Source: Thunnus maccoyii (lineage: Eukaryota > Chordata > Actinopteri > Scombriformes > Scombridae). Taken from it: DNA of 64,000 bases. The position numbers and the translations under genes were made by a program. The stretch spans positions 9,932,501 to 9,996,500 of the forward strand of contig NC_056539.1 of the NCBI RefSeq assembly GCF_910596095.1, in the 5' to 3' direction. The notes under the pieces were generated by a model. The model saw only the letters and a list, made by a program, of their open reading frames with translations, was not told where the DNA came from and made no database searches. Positions 31,201-63,200 of this stretch are shown piece by piece; position 1 is the first letter of the stretch; each line of letters opens with the position of its first letter.

Positions 31201-34200
31201 AAAACACCCTTGTAGTGACTGGTGTTCGTCATTGTGCCCCATTACCAACTTCACGCTTCTCTTCATCAACACAGAGAGTCAACATCAGCTTCCAGATGTT
31301 AACGTTTAATGTTCTCGGGATCATTAGGACTCGTTATGCACCTAAAGTCGCCGGACGCTGCACGTGTAAAGGCACAGTAGGCATGTGCTCACACAAAAGT
31401 AGTCACTGATGAACACACAAACACACATTTTATGAAAATCCATTTAAGGAGTTCATTTTTCTTTTGTGTACGTCATCGTGTTTGTATTATCCAAGCCTTG
31501 GAGGAGTATACAGTTTACAGACATTGTTTGACATTGTTGAACTTTAAGAGTAATGGTTTAAAGGAGGGAAGAAGGAGCCAAATGGGAAAATAAAGACAGT
31601 GGTGGGGGATAAATGGGGAGAAACAAGAGGAGGAATGAAGAAAGGAGAAGAGACGATCTGACAGTGATACAGGGGAAACGGAGCCAAATGGCTGGTTTGA
31701 AGTTTTGAAGACGTGAAGTTGACAGGGCTGGGGTGGGATGAGGTGTCGAGTGTGTCGTGTGTGTGTGTTATGGTCGGCCGATCTACCGACTGTCTGTCTC
31801 CAGAGCAGCTGGGAATCCATTCAGGGGTGTTTGTTTCCTGCTGTCACATTCCCTGCTGTCAGTAGTGCCATAGCCATGTTTGGGGACACAAACACAAACT
31901 ATTGTGTGCTACATGCAAAGTGTGCTGCAGAAAGCACTTAACTGTGTATGCATGTGTGTGTATGTGTGTGTGTTTGTTTAGGTTCCAGCGTATTGTCTCA
32001 CCTGATAAACAGGCCCAACAAGCAGGGAGACAGCAGCAGTTTGAGAGGTGAGTTTTCTGCAGCATCACCTCCACCTTGATGTTTTCTATTCAACTGAATC
32101 CATTTTTACATTTCTCTCTCTCTCTCTGTCAGACTCAGCGTGGCAGTATGGACCTCCAGGCTTTCAGGAGATGAAGGCCGAGGTGACGGAGGTACCTGCT
32201 CCTGACAGCTCTGAGGATTACACAGGTCTCTATCTCAAGCTTTAAATATGTCTATTAACTCTCCTTCAATTAAAACACCTTACCAGTGGTTTTTTAGTCC
32301 CTCCACTACAAATCACATACTTTTATCACAAATAACAAACCATGCTGCTGTGACTTAGACACTGAATTTAGTTTTTTTACCATTTGAGGCCTCCACTGCT
32401 CTACATTCATTTCTGTGCGATAAAAAACATCTATTAGCAGACTTGTTTAATAAAGAACACATATAGTACATCCATAGTGCAATATATATATACAATATAG
32501 TACAAATAGCACATCAAGTCTGCATTAAACTTCTACAATCAGTCTGTACTTTAATGGCAATAGCATCCAACGACAATGTAAACTCAACAAAAAGTCAAAG
32601 CAAAGCCTTTTGGAAATATAACACTACCTCTATTACGCTATTATTTCATTCTATTTATTATTTTTATTTGGTATTTTCCAGATCTTTTACTTTGCTTTTT
32701 TCTGACCAAAAACTATAGTAAGAATGTGTGTATATCAATAAATTTACTTCTTATTTAAAAACTATTTGAAAATAAGTTTTTATTTTGCATATAAGCAAAA
32801 GTTAAGATCATATTTGTGCACATGAATGTTTAATGAAAGAAACCAGAAGTTTGCCTGTTGCTAGTGAGAAAAAACACAAAACAAAAAACAGCATAACAAC
32901 CATTCAAAAATGGTTATTGAAAACAAAAAAAACACAAGAGGAGCTAAAACCTGCAAACACACCGGTAGAGTCCTTTAAAATCCAGTCCTCACCCCTTCTC
33001 CCTCCTCTCCCTTCGTCCATCTGACCTGGCAAACATGACACTCGCCCCCCCTGCTGACAGCCTCAAAGCAAATACTGCTATTAATACTGCAGCATTTGGG
33101 GCGAGAATACCAGAGACGTGCCAGCGCGAAGGTATGAGGGCCCGCCCCTGAGTTTCATGTTTGTCTCGTAAAGGGAAAGCACCTCTAACGAGGATGTCAC
33201 TCACACTGTTAACACTGATGGATTTCCCACAACCACATCATGGCTCATCCTACAGAACAGCTCTCAGCAGGTTTTATTGTTTTTGGAGATCATGGAAATA
33301 CATTGTGCGCTCGACATGTGAAGTCATTTAATCCAATGAGGCTGCGCCACAGAGAAGCAACATGGTAATGGGTGTATTTATAAGGCATATTCTTATCTAA
33401 CCCTAAATCTGGTGCTACGTCCTGGACCTGAGAGCAAGGGTGTATTTTAGGAAGTGGTAAATATACAGGCTGTCTTATCGTTTTTCCAGTAAGAGAAGCA
33501 GCAGAAGAGAGATCCTGCTTAGGATGAGTCGTAGCCCAACTGTTGCTGTGATGGTGGTGACTCAGACAACAGAGATGTCGGTCAGCATCTCTAGACCAGC
33601 TGTCTGCCTCCATGATGACAAATGATCACCTCGCATTACCTTCATGTGATTTATCTCCTAAAGCTGGAAACATACTTGACAGTTTAAAGAGAGATTATAA
33701 CACTGATTTGATCAGGATGACTGCTTTTCAAGATTATGGAAAGTCTGCACATGTTGTGTTTTTACCCATCACTTTACCTTAACCTCAACCCAAACAGAGC
33801 CCCAACAGCAACCAGTCATTTCTGCAATGTCTAACTATAACTGAAGTCCTGACATCAACCACGGAGGGCAGGGCTACAGGAAAAAGTATTCGAAGGGGGA
33901 AAACGACTTGCCTGGGCAAAATAGGGCAACTCGCCAACAACAGTCAGCATATGCTATCAGGTTCTCGATAGTGACCAAATGTCTCACAGATCTCTTTCCC
34001 TCGTTTCCTCTCTCCCCCCTGCTCTCAGGTTGTGGGGTGCTGGTTTCAGTGGCTGAGCCGGTCACTCACAAGAAGGCCGACAACATAGCGGGTAAATATG
34101 GTGTTTGGATGCAGGACCCTGAAGCTGTGCCCCCTTATGGATCCAACATGATCTGGCGCATTGACACTGTTGGCTCCAACATCAGGCAGCTGTTTGGGTA

Positions 34201-34909
34201 TGAAGACATGGATCAACTCTCTAAGGGCTTTCCATCCAAGGTAGGAGTCAAATGGTTGATGTAAAAGAAAATGAAGTCTCCTTTGTTGGGTTATTCCTTG
34301 TTATTGTCTAATGTTTTTCCCCGACAGGTGCTGCTGTTGCCAGAGTCGGTGGAGAGTACTGGTGCCACTCTGTACAGAGGCTCTCTGTACTATCAGAGAC
34401 GTCTCAGCCGCACCCTCATCCGCTATGACCTCGCCTCTGAGAGCATCGCAGCCCGTCGTGACCTCCCCCACGCAAACTTCCACGGCCAGGCCCCCTACTC
34501 CTGGGGAGGCTACACGGACATCGACCTGGCCGTGGATGAGCAGGGTCTGTGGGCCGTCTACTCCACCAACAAGGCCAAAGGGGCTATCGTGATCTCGCAG
34601 CTGAACCCGCACAGTCTGGAGGTGAAGAAGAGCTGGGAGACAAACATCAGGAAGAACTCTGTGGCCAACTCCTTCATCATCTGTGGCAAGCTGTACACTG
34701 TTGCCAGTTACACGGCCCCCAACACCACCATCAACTACATGTATGACACTGAAAGCAGCCAGGGAAAAGCCATAGCCATCCCCTTCAGGAACAAGCACCG
34801 CTACAACAGCATGATCGACTACAACCCAAGTCAGAGGAAGCTGTTTGCCTGGGACAACTTCCACATAGTGTCCTATAACATCCGGCTGGGTCGCCAGCAG
34901 GCCAACTGA
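28296..34909 (+). CDS. myoc: Myocilin
   Basis: Five coding exons: 28296-28782, 31982-32047, 32133-32225, 34029-34240, 34328-34909. They join to 1440 nt, 479 aa (human 504). Myocilin is a secreted glycoprotein of the eye drainage tissue and extracellular matrix; mutant human forms misfold and cause glaucoma. In order: signal peptide MFLLLSLCLCGLLLRGDAQ; a coiled coil at about residues 90-140 (ELQEALNRAVGERNLLRGEKERLEKELEGLQ split by position); a Pro-rich linker; and an olfactomedin beta-propeller from about 216 to the end. The two propeller cysteines that pair in human (245, 433) are kept in GCGVLVS and FIICGKLY, and calcium-site residues in YTDIDLAVDE, KNSVANSF and YNSMIDYNP are kept. The exon 3 donor (CAG|GTCTCT) is weak. 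Human MYOC has three exons, so two introns here are extra. It converges on prrc2c as in human. Confidence 0.96.
28783..31981 (+). other. myoc intron 1, nothing further recognised
   Basis: This 3.2-kb intron has TG-rich patches near 29257-29282 and 31953-31978 and scattered short frames. The frame at 29516-30043 has no family resemblance or splice context. No RNA gene or transposon ends were seen. Confidence 0.45.
32226..34028 (+). other. myoc intron 3, nothing further recognised
   Basis: This 1.8-kb AT-rich intron holds A- and T-rich runs near 32640-32900. No exon, RNA gene or transposon ends were recognised. Confidence 0.45.
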
Positions 34910-35489
34910 GGCCGTCATGGGTGACTGTTGAAAAGTGACATTTGCTCACCTGTTCCTGCTTCAGAGACTCAGAGCTTTAGGCCATAATATGTGTGATAGC
35001 AGCAATTAGAAACCTGACACCACCAGAATCCATGTAGAAGAGCCGAACAACCAAGCTACAGAGTGAGATGAAGAAGTTTGAAGAACAGTGTCGCCCTTTT
35101 TTTTCTTCAGTGGGAGGGCTTTTGCTGTGGCACAGTCAACATGTGTTTTTAGAGGAATTATTTTTGTACCGCCTTTCAGTCAGATGTATGATTTTGTTGT
35201 TTTCATGTTAAGCTATATACTGTATATATATAAATATATATATATCTATATGTATTTGACGTTTCAAAGATGAAGCGATTGCTGTTGCTCAGTTTCATTC
35301 GCCAAGTGGGAAAATTACTCCATATTATTCACAACACAAACTCCTGTGGTAGTGCGCTCCCTTCAGTGTTTCACCAATCAACATCTTTCGTCAAATAAAC
35401 TGCTCTCTCACTCAGCATGTATTGAAATATTGCATGTACTTGTACACTGTAGTCAACATTGTTAATGTTGAAATTCATCATGAAATAAA
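34910..35489 (+). promoter_or_regulatory. myoc: myoc 3' UTR with two polyadenylation signals
   Basis: AATAAA lies at 35394-35399 and again at 35484-35489, about 490 and 580 nt after the stop codon. Both look usable. A short TA-rich run lies near 35220-35250. Confidence 0.7.
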
Positions 35490-35549
35490 CTTCTTAAATG
35501 ACTACAGTTCATGTTGTTAATGTGATATTATACACCTCAGACACATAAT

Positions 35550-36565
35550 GGTAACATTTTCTGGTTAATCACCCCTTACAAAGGGTTTACAAGCTGTAAC
35601 TAATGGCTTTATTAAGGTTAATGAGTCATAATTCACTGGTCGCTGCCCGGTGAAAACCACTTACCTCTAAATTTGGTGATTTTTAATGTTTCAAGTAAAT
35701 TGAGGATTGAATGCTTCTACATGGGTTGAGAAAATTCTCCTACATCTTACAAACATCTTACAAACAATTTACAGAACTAAATACATGATCACAAAGCAGA
35801 AAACTGGGCTGTTTTTCTTAGCTCAAGAAAAGTTGACTTTTATTAGATACAGTGGATTCTGACCCCTTCACTTTTAGGGTTTGTGATCACTTGCATCCTG
35901 TTTGCTTTCATTTTCCTTGAGATATGTCTAGAACTTGATTGGAGTCCACCTACAGCAAACTGAATTGATTGGACATAGTTTAGTAAATCACTCGCCAATG
36001 TTTATACGGTCCCACAATTCATATTTCATGTCAAAGCCATGAAGGCCCAGGAACTGTCTGTAGACCTGGGTAATTTTATCCATTCAAGATTAAATCTACA
36101 TCACAAAAAAACAGTGTTGCACGAAGTACTCTGAACTCACCATACATGGTTTTCACAGGACTGCAAGGTAATATTTTATAAGTCAGTTCAAAACTTTTTG
36201 ATATCAAGGTTGTGAAAAATCTCTTTGGCTGTTAAATAATTAATCAAGCCAAACCATTGATTAAAAATATACAATATATACACATCTCAAGTCGTGAATA
36301 AATGGTTCTCATTAATCAATCAAATCTGCAGACTAATATTTAATAAGTTTTGTGGTCCAGATGCCTTGCAGCCCCTTTTTCAGAAGGTCAGAGGTCAAAC
36401 AGTCTACTGAAGGGGTCTTCATGATAAATTAAAGAGCTACCTTAAAAGATGATGGCTTATAACCATCTATAAAGCTTTAGTAACCAGTTTGACTATTAAT
36501 AAAGCCATTTTCATAACTAACTTATAAACCCTTTTGTGCAGAGTGCGTTATCAGAAACTGGTACC
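35550..36565. mobile_element. Long inverted-repeat element with a nested Tc1 piece
   Basis: The left arm begins GGTAACATTTTCTGG and passes through AAAGGGTTTACAAG and ATGGCTTTATTAA; the right arm, read inward on the other strand, begins GGTACCAGTTTCTG and passes through AAAGGGTTTATAAG and ATGGCTTTATTAA. The arms match over about 75 bp. No transposase frame and no clear target duplication were found. It occupies the gap between the convergent 3' ends of myoc and prrc2c. Confidence 0.55.
35850..36085 (+). mobile_element. 5' fragment of a Tc1 element
   Basis: The piece follows a TA and begins CAGTGGATTCTGACCCCTTC, with CACTTTT next, like Tc1 ends. It continues with the known Tc1 leader wording TTGATTGGAGTCCACCT and TGGTCCCAC-like text, then ATGAAGGCCCAGGAACTG, coding MKAQELSVDL, the start of a fish Tc1 transposase. 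The rest is gone. It sits inside the element at 35550-36565, so it probably arrived later. Confidence 0.7.
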
Positions 36566-36719
36566 AAACAAAAAACATTTTCCTCGTTTCAGGCTCAAGT
36601 CATTCTCATTTTTGATGGTAAGTGTTGTAGTGACACCTAGTGGTTATTTGCACTTCGTGCTGACTTACAGAGAAAAATGATGGAAAAATGGCTTTAATTA
36701 AAAAACAGGCGTCACTGAA

Positions 36720-38475
36720 AAACATGTCAACAGTATATTATTTTTATTAGTTTCTGTAACCAAACCAAGAGAATGTAAATAAGACCGTACATATTTTAAT
36801 CGATGAAACCCCTGTACAAGTACAACAACAAAAAAAAAACAAAACAAAAAAAAAAAAAAAAAGAAAAAAAAATCATTACCCTCCCTCCCTCATCCATCCT
36901 CCAAAGCAAGGACTCTTCCCCCGGCTAGGGCAGAGGTGAGGAAGACGTCCTCCCCACCTCAGGGTGCATACTACTGTACATTTCTGAAGGACCCTTGTCG
37001 CCACAACCCCGAGATGAGAGCATTGTGGGTGGGACAGCCAGCGGAGGTGAGGCAGAGACAGAAAACAGCACTGATTGCTCTCATCAATAAAGACAACAAA
37101 ACAATAAGTGTCCTTCTGCCCAAATGCTTCAGAACTTGAGGCTTCTCATTTCATCTTTTTTTGTCGTTCTCGGTCCTGTTCTTGTTCCCCCTCGTTGTGA
37201 GGGTTGACATATACACACACTCGTGTTTTTCTACTGTTTCAACAATCAACTCCTCATCGTTTCTATTCCTCTAAATAGCCCTATCCTGCTATATTCTAGC
37301 TAAGGGCACTGAAATCAGTCAATAGCAGCAGGTCTGGGTGCTTTACAGTGAAGTGTGTATACATGTGTGTTTGTGTGTGACAGCAAGGATGGGTGTGAAA
37401 GCGGTGAGAGGGTGTGTGACAGTAGCCCCTAAACTGGAACTGCTTTAAAGTAGTGATCATTTCCGCGTAATTCTGTTCAGTCCAATCAAAACTCTGCCGC
37501 CACGGCAACAGCAATCCTAAAGGCTGTGACATCATCTCTGCGCTGCTTTAACCTTTGGCTAAATATATACAGGAGAGTCCAGCTTACAAGCTTTTCCCCC
37601 CCTGTTTATGTCACAAACACACACCTGACACACACACCCCAACACATCAGTAATTCTCAGGCAAGGAGATGAGAGCAGAAGGCAGGAGCAAAGGCTCACA
37701 GGCAGACTAATCAATAAAATCAATCATTAAACTCAATCAACTGCTGCAATTTTCACATTTCAATTCTGGTCAAACAAAAAAGGAACAAAACAACAGAATT
37801 TCTGATTTCATGTCTCCATTTGGTAACCGTGGATGAAACCGTTGAGCGAGTGCGTGCGTGTGGTCATGAGGTGCAAGAGCATTTCCACGTGCACAATTCT
37901 CTGGATTAGTTATGACGGGAGATTGGGCAACAAAAAGTGTGCTTCACTAAATGACATCTTAACAAGATTGTTTTGACTACAGAAACAAAACTGATTCATT
38001 CTTTCGTTAACAAAACATGTTTCTCCTATAATATGCGTGATCCTATTTGGAGGGGGGGGGGATTAAAAAAGGAGCAGAAATGAAGAGCTATAAAAATGGC
38101 AAACTCAGCAGCAAATCTCATTTCAATTTTTTTTCTCTCCAGCTCTCCTCTTTATCTACCGTCACAGTAGATTTTCTATGGAACAACTTGTGCAGCCATT
38201 TTATCGGCATCTAAATATGATGGAAGAATCCAACTCAAACGCCCCCACCTACAGTGGGACAAGACGGGAAGAAAGAAGAGGAAGAGGATTATGTATACGC
38301 AGGACAGCGTCTACTCTCAGAAACCATTACCATCTGGATCTCTACCCATCCCACCCATCCTCCTCCCCCCCCACACTGTCCCCCAGGGCTGATATGAGGA
38401 GGTGACTGAGTGAATGGGGCTCTCTTCCTCTCTTCCATCCATTCATATTGTCATCTGTAGAGGGTGTGCAGCTCT
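36720..38475 (-). promoter_or_regulatory. prrc2c: prrc2c 3' UTR
   Basis: About 1.75 kb follow the TAA at 38478-38476 on the minus strand. TTTATT at 36743-36748 reads AATAAA on that strand and is the likely polyadenylation signal. An A-rich run (T-rich in the transcript) lies at 36829-36871. No gene on the other strand was recognised. Confidence 0.6.
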
Positions 38476-58599
<20,124 letters not shown>

Positions 58600-58631
58600 T
58601 AGGGCTGGGCAATATATCAATTTCATGATAT

Positions 58632-58721
<90 letters not shown>

Positions 58722-59014
58722 CGTGTTTTTTGGATATCGTAATATTGTGATATAGCATAAGTGTTGTGTTTTTGTACAGTAAAGTGATGTAATTTTATGA
58801 ACTTACCAGACTGTTGTAGCTGTTCTATTGTTTACCTTTACCTATTTAGTCATTTTATCCACATTACTGATGATTATTTATTAAAAATCTCATCATGTAG
58901 CTATTTTGTGAACGCACAAATAGTCATCTCTACAATATTGTCGGAATATCAATATTGAGGTATTTGGTCAAAAAATATCGTGATATTTGATTTTGTCCAT
59001 ATCACCCAGCCCTA
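58600..59014. mobile_element. MITE-like element with TAGGGCTGGG ends
   Basis: It begins TAGGGCTGGGCAATATAT and ends with the inverse-like ATATCACCCAGCCCTA. About 415 bp lie between, with an internal (TA)n and several ATATCG-type repeats (TATCGTAATATTGTGATAT). No coding. Many teleost copies of such ends are known to me; superfamily not assigned. Confidence 0.6.
58637..58717. repeat. (TA)40 microsatellite
   Basis: About 40 uninterrupted TA units inside the element at 58600-59014. Such a tract can extrude a cruciform and its length in the assembly may not be reliable. Confidence 0.97.
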
Positions 59015-59087
59015 CTTGCCAGTGAGAAAACACCAATTTCAATTTTGCGTGTGGTATAAAGCTGATATAAGAAAGCTGGACACACTG

Positions 59088-59426
59088 AGGCGGCTGTGGC
59101 TCAGGAGGTAGAGTGGGTCGTCCACTAATCGGAATATCAGCAGTTCGATTCCCAGCTCCTCCTGTCCACATGCCGATGTGTCCTTGGGCAAGATACTTAA
59201 CCCCAAATTGCTCCTGATGGCTGTGCCATCAGTGTATGAATGTGTGTGTGAATGGTTAGTGTCCTCTGATGGGCAGGTTGGGACCTTGCATGGTAGCCCC
59301 TGTACACATTCAGCTTATGAATGTGTGTGAATGGGTGAGTGTGATTTGTAGTGTAAAAGCGCTTTGAGTGTCGGAAGACTAGAAAGGCGCTATACAAGTA
59401 CAGTGCATTTACCATTTACCATTTAC
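59088..59426 (+). mobile_element. tRNA-derived SINE
   Basis: The head is tRNA-like with an A box TGGCTCAGGAGG (59097-59108) and a B box GTTCGATTCC (59143-59152) spaced as in pol III promoters. The body has TGTCCTTGGGCAAGA and the tail has AAGCGCTTTGAGTGTC and GGCGCTATACAAGTA, then a short tandem of ATTTACC. This matches the tRNA-head SINE plan widespread in teleosts. It is nearly full length and shows few obvious deletions. Confidence 0.8.
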
Positions 59427-59820
59427 TGACCAGTGGGGGGCACTCATGGTTTAGGATATGGGAAGACGTAGAAAGAAAGGCCAGAAAGTGAATGAGGAAT
59501 ACCATGGACAGAGAGACAGCATGTTTGGGGCTGCAGTGTCTTTCCTAAGTCACACAGAGGTCATTTATTATTAACGTAGCAGTGGTGGAGCAGTGTCTGC
59601 GAGAGTGTGAGTTAGTGTGTGTCAGGGGGAGCTGACAGCTCTGATGAGCTCAGTCTCTATCTGCAACTTGGCCTTGGAACACTTCTGCAAAGGAACATCC
59701 ACTTAAAGGAAAACGCCTTTCTTTTAAAAACAACTTGCATCTTGTTTAGTAAAAATACTGTCAAAAGCAATGATGGTCCAAACAATGACCATAAGACCCA
59801 GGTTGTAATTTCTTTCTTTC

Positions 59821-60215
59821 TTTAAAAAGGTGCAGTGTGTATAATATAGTGGCATCTAGCAGAACAGACTTGGCAGAAATGGAATGTGATATTAATAAGT
59901 ATGTTTTAATTACAGTGTATAATTACCTGAAAATAAGAATTGTTGCGTTTTCGTTACCTAGGAATGAGCCCTTTATATCTACATAGGAAGCGGGTCCTCT
60001 TCCATGGAGCCCACCATGTTGCACCGCCATGTTTCTACAGTAGCCCAGAACAGACAAACCAAACACTGGCTGTAGAGAGGGCCTTTCATGTTTTTTGGGA
60101 GTTTTGCAGCCACTGTAGGTTCTCCTGCACGCTGGGGGTTGGGGGGGTATTCAGTTAGTTGCAATCTGAAGCCTCACCACTAGATGCCACCAAATCCTAC
60201 ACACTGGTTCTTTAA
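59821..60215. mobile_element. Palindromic-ended element, about 395 bp
   Basis: The left end AAAGGTGCAGTGTGTATAAT, then AGTGGCATCTAG, matches the inverted right end AAAGAACCAGTGTGTAGGAT, then GGTGGCATCTAG. The arms pair over about 37 bp. It has no coding. This is a frequent teleost repeat as far as I recall; the family name is not assigned. Confidence 0.6.
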
Positions 60216-63200
60216 GTGGGAGTATGGTGTGGGTAGTGATCTTTGCAGTACAGTGCCTTAGTACTTGTACTTGACAAATTAATTTGTCCAGTTCAGCTTA
60301 ACATATATCACTACTGAAAATGAGGTATTGTAAGGGCATCAATTTAAAAAAAAAAAGAAAAAAAAAAGATACCCATCCCTGAATGCACAATTTTATCAGG
60401 ACCTGGATTCATAGTCAACTTCAGATACTTAATACTTCAAAGGTGTCTGTCAGGAAAAAACTGGCATTAATGCATCTTTTCTGTGCCTCTACTGTATGGC
60501 AGTGTCCATTAGAAGTAGGCAAGGTGCTGCAGCTTATATGCACCTCTTCAAATGAGTAAAAATGCATTTGGGGCAGTAAAGGCTATACGTACACTGTCTT
60601 TGTATTTTCTCTTGCTGTACATTTTTCTAGTACCGATAGTGGTTGTTTATCATTGAAGGCTGAGCTATGGCAAAACCTTGATGCAAAACAATTAATACAG
60701 TTGTATCTGAAGATACACTCTCCAGCTGTCTCAAAAATTGTCCTTCCAGAAAACAATAATACCAGAGTGTAAAGCTGAGCACACACTACAACACATGAGT
60801 GACACGAGTCCCTGCTGACCTAAGTGCTGTCACAAATTTGCCTTCTTCGGTCTCTTGAACACATGCTTGTTGTTTTGTGAACACTGTGTACGGTGGAACA
60901 ATAGAAAGACACAAAAAATATCTGAAGAGGCTGTAGTTGCAAACCTGGGTGGGAATGTTACTAGCTGAGTAGTGACTAGTACCTTGCTAGCCATAGGCTG
61001 AAACTGATACCAAGCTTCTAATCTAACCGATGGAATCTAATTGAGAGGTCCCCGTCGAATCATATCCTTCCTGGTTACAGATGCCAGCTCAGTTTTTGAA
61101 AAATGTGACGCAGTTGCATTTATCATCATTACAAATCATTGTCTGTGTTTAATTTTGTCAGGTGCAGCAGTGATGCTTGACAGGAGATGAGAGGTAAAAC
61201 AATTTGAATGTAGCAGAAACAATGCTGGAGGATATATCAAATTAATTAGAATTTTTGTTTTTGAACAATGTGTAAAATGTCTTAATTGTGACAATCAAAT
61301 TATTACAACATACATAAAGTTACTTTTAGTCAAAAAGTAATGTAATGATAACTGACTGAATTAGTCATCTTGAGTCACGGCAGTCCCATAAACTGTGAAG
61401 TGAACAGATAAACTACATGAGAACCTGCTGTGACTCATGCTGGCTAGCTGGCTCTGGCTATCTTGGAGTGAATTTAATGGTCTCATCTACAAGAGGAGCA
61501 GACTGAAAATGACTCTGCATCCAGTCTGTGCTCTTGATTTGTGTTTGTTGATGAGACATCAGCTCTGGATTTCAGAGCTGAAGCACTGGGAGTTGACTGA
61601 ACATTTGCAGATTTTACTTAATTCCATCTGTCCCTGAGGGATGTGGGATGTATAAGGGTGTGTTTGAAGAAAAAAAGGAATCAAACAGGAAGAGAGAACA
61701 GTGATAAGAGGCCACACAGCCTAAATGACAACAGTCCTAGGGAGGGACCTTGGATCCTTCCTTTTGACACGTTTTCAAGAAAAAAAATCTCATATTCCTC
61801 ACCTGGCATACTACTGCATCCCTGCTACCCAGCTTTAATCAGCACAGCCTGACCTCCAGCATGACCCTGCACCCCTATAACTACTTCTGCATCACAGTTC
61901 ATTCATCAGGGGAAGTTCTTTTCTGACACATCACAACATATCAGCATTTTGGTGTTTCTGCTTAATGAGAACTACTTTGTGTGTACATGTTCTTCACAGA
62001 TTTTGGCTCGATGAAAATAAAATGGCTGGCAAAATTTCCATCCATCAAACCATGTGGCCAGTACAAAATTTGTTGATAATGCCTATCAGTAAGAAACAGC
62101 ATAAAAGTGTCCTGCATCAGTTCTATCTTGAATAATTATTAACCTTAATAGTGGAATGACTTGCTTATTAGATGTCCCCACAGTGATCTCACTGAGCCAC
62201 CACATAAGAATTTGCTTCCACATCTTTACCACTAATAAAACACTGCACGGATACACAAGAGCCTAAGATCTTAAAGACAAACTCAGATTTTTTATGACCT
62301 GTGTTGTGTGTCACAGTTTTGAACTTACACATCAGCATAGCAATGCACTCACCACTATCATTCTAGAGACTGTGAAAATAAATACTTGGCTGGAAACAGC
62401 TTTATAATTATTAAATCCAACAGGGCCAAAGAAATACAAGCCTCACAGCAGCTATTTGGTGGTCTACATAAACACTTAAAGTTAGTATCTTTTGCACAGC
62501 AGATCAACTTCCACATTCAACCTGCAGTTTGACCCAGATGTCTTACTTGTAAAGTGTGCATGCGCCCTACCCTTTTGTTTACTGACCTAGCTAATGCAAC
62601 TGTGAAGAATAAGAAGTCATGTAGATGGCCTGAATGATGCACAAAAATGTTTTACTGAAACAACAAGCTTGTATGTCATTGACTTCATTGGACTCTATTG
62701 AAATGCTCCAGTGAAGACTTCTGGTCCAAAATATCTACAATGACAAAGGTTTGTATATTATGTTAAACATCTGTAGGTGCACTATCTAGAACTACAATGC
62801 TTATTCTCCTTTAGTATGTATTCTACATTGGCTGTGAACAGGCATATCAATTAAATCACCACTCCTCACAGATACAGTACTACTGTAGTACATAGCTCGG
62901 CCCGTACAGACAAAATGTTGTATCATACCATTACTTGAACTGATTTGGACATGTTCCGTATCTACCACGTAATCTTCACTTTGATCAGGGTCAGTGCAAG
63001 AGGCTTCTTCTAGCATCTCTACAATTACTTACTGTTGTTGGTCTGATAAACACAAAGCATGGAGAAAGATAAGGCTCGGCTGCCACTTAAGAATATTGTG
63101 GTTGTCCAAAGTCAGGTCATCAGTATCATGAGATGATCTCCCTTGAGAGTTGTTGGTTATTTCATTAAATACACAAGAAACTGGACGGTGGCTATGTTTC

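Noticed and set aside
34301-34918. 205-codon open frame on the minus strand opposite myoc exon 5
   Set aside because: It is the mirror of the GC-rich olfactomedin exon. The plus-strand reading has full family match; the minus one has none.
59088-59170. Possible tRNA gene
   Set aside because: A and B boxes are present, but the segment does not fold as a full tRNA and it runs on into a SINE body and tail.
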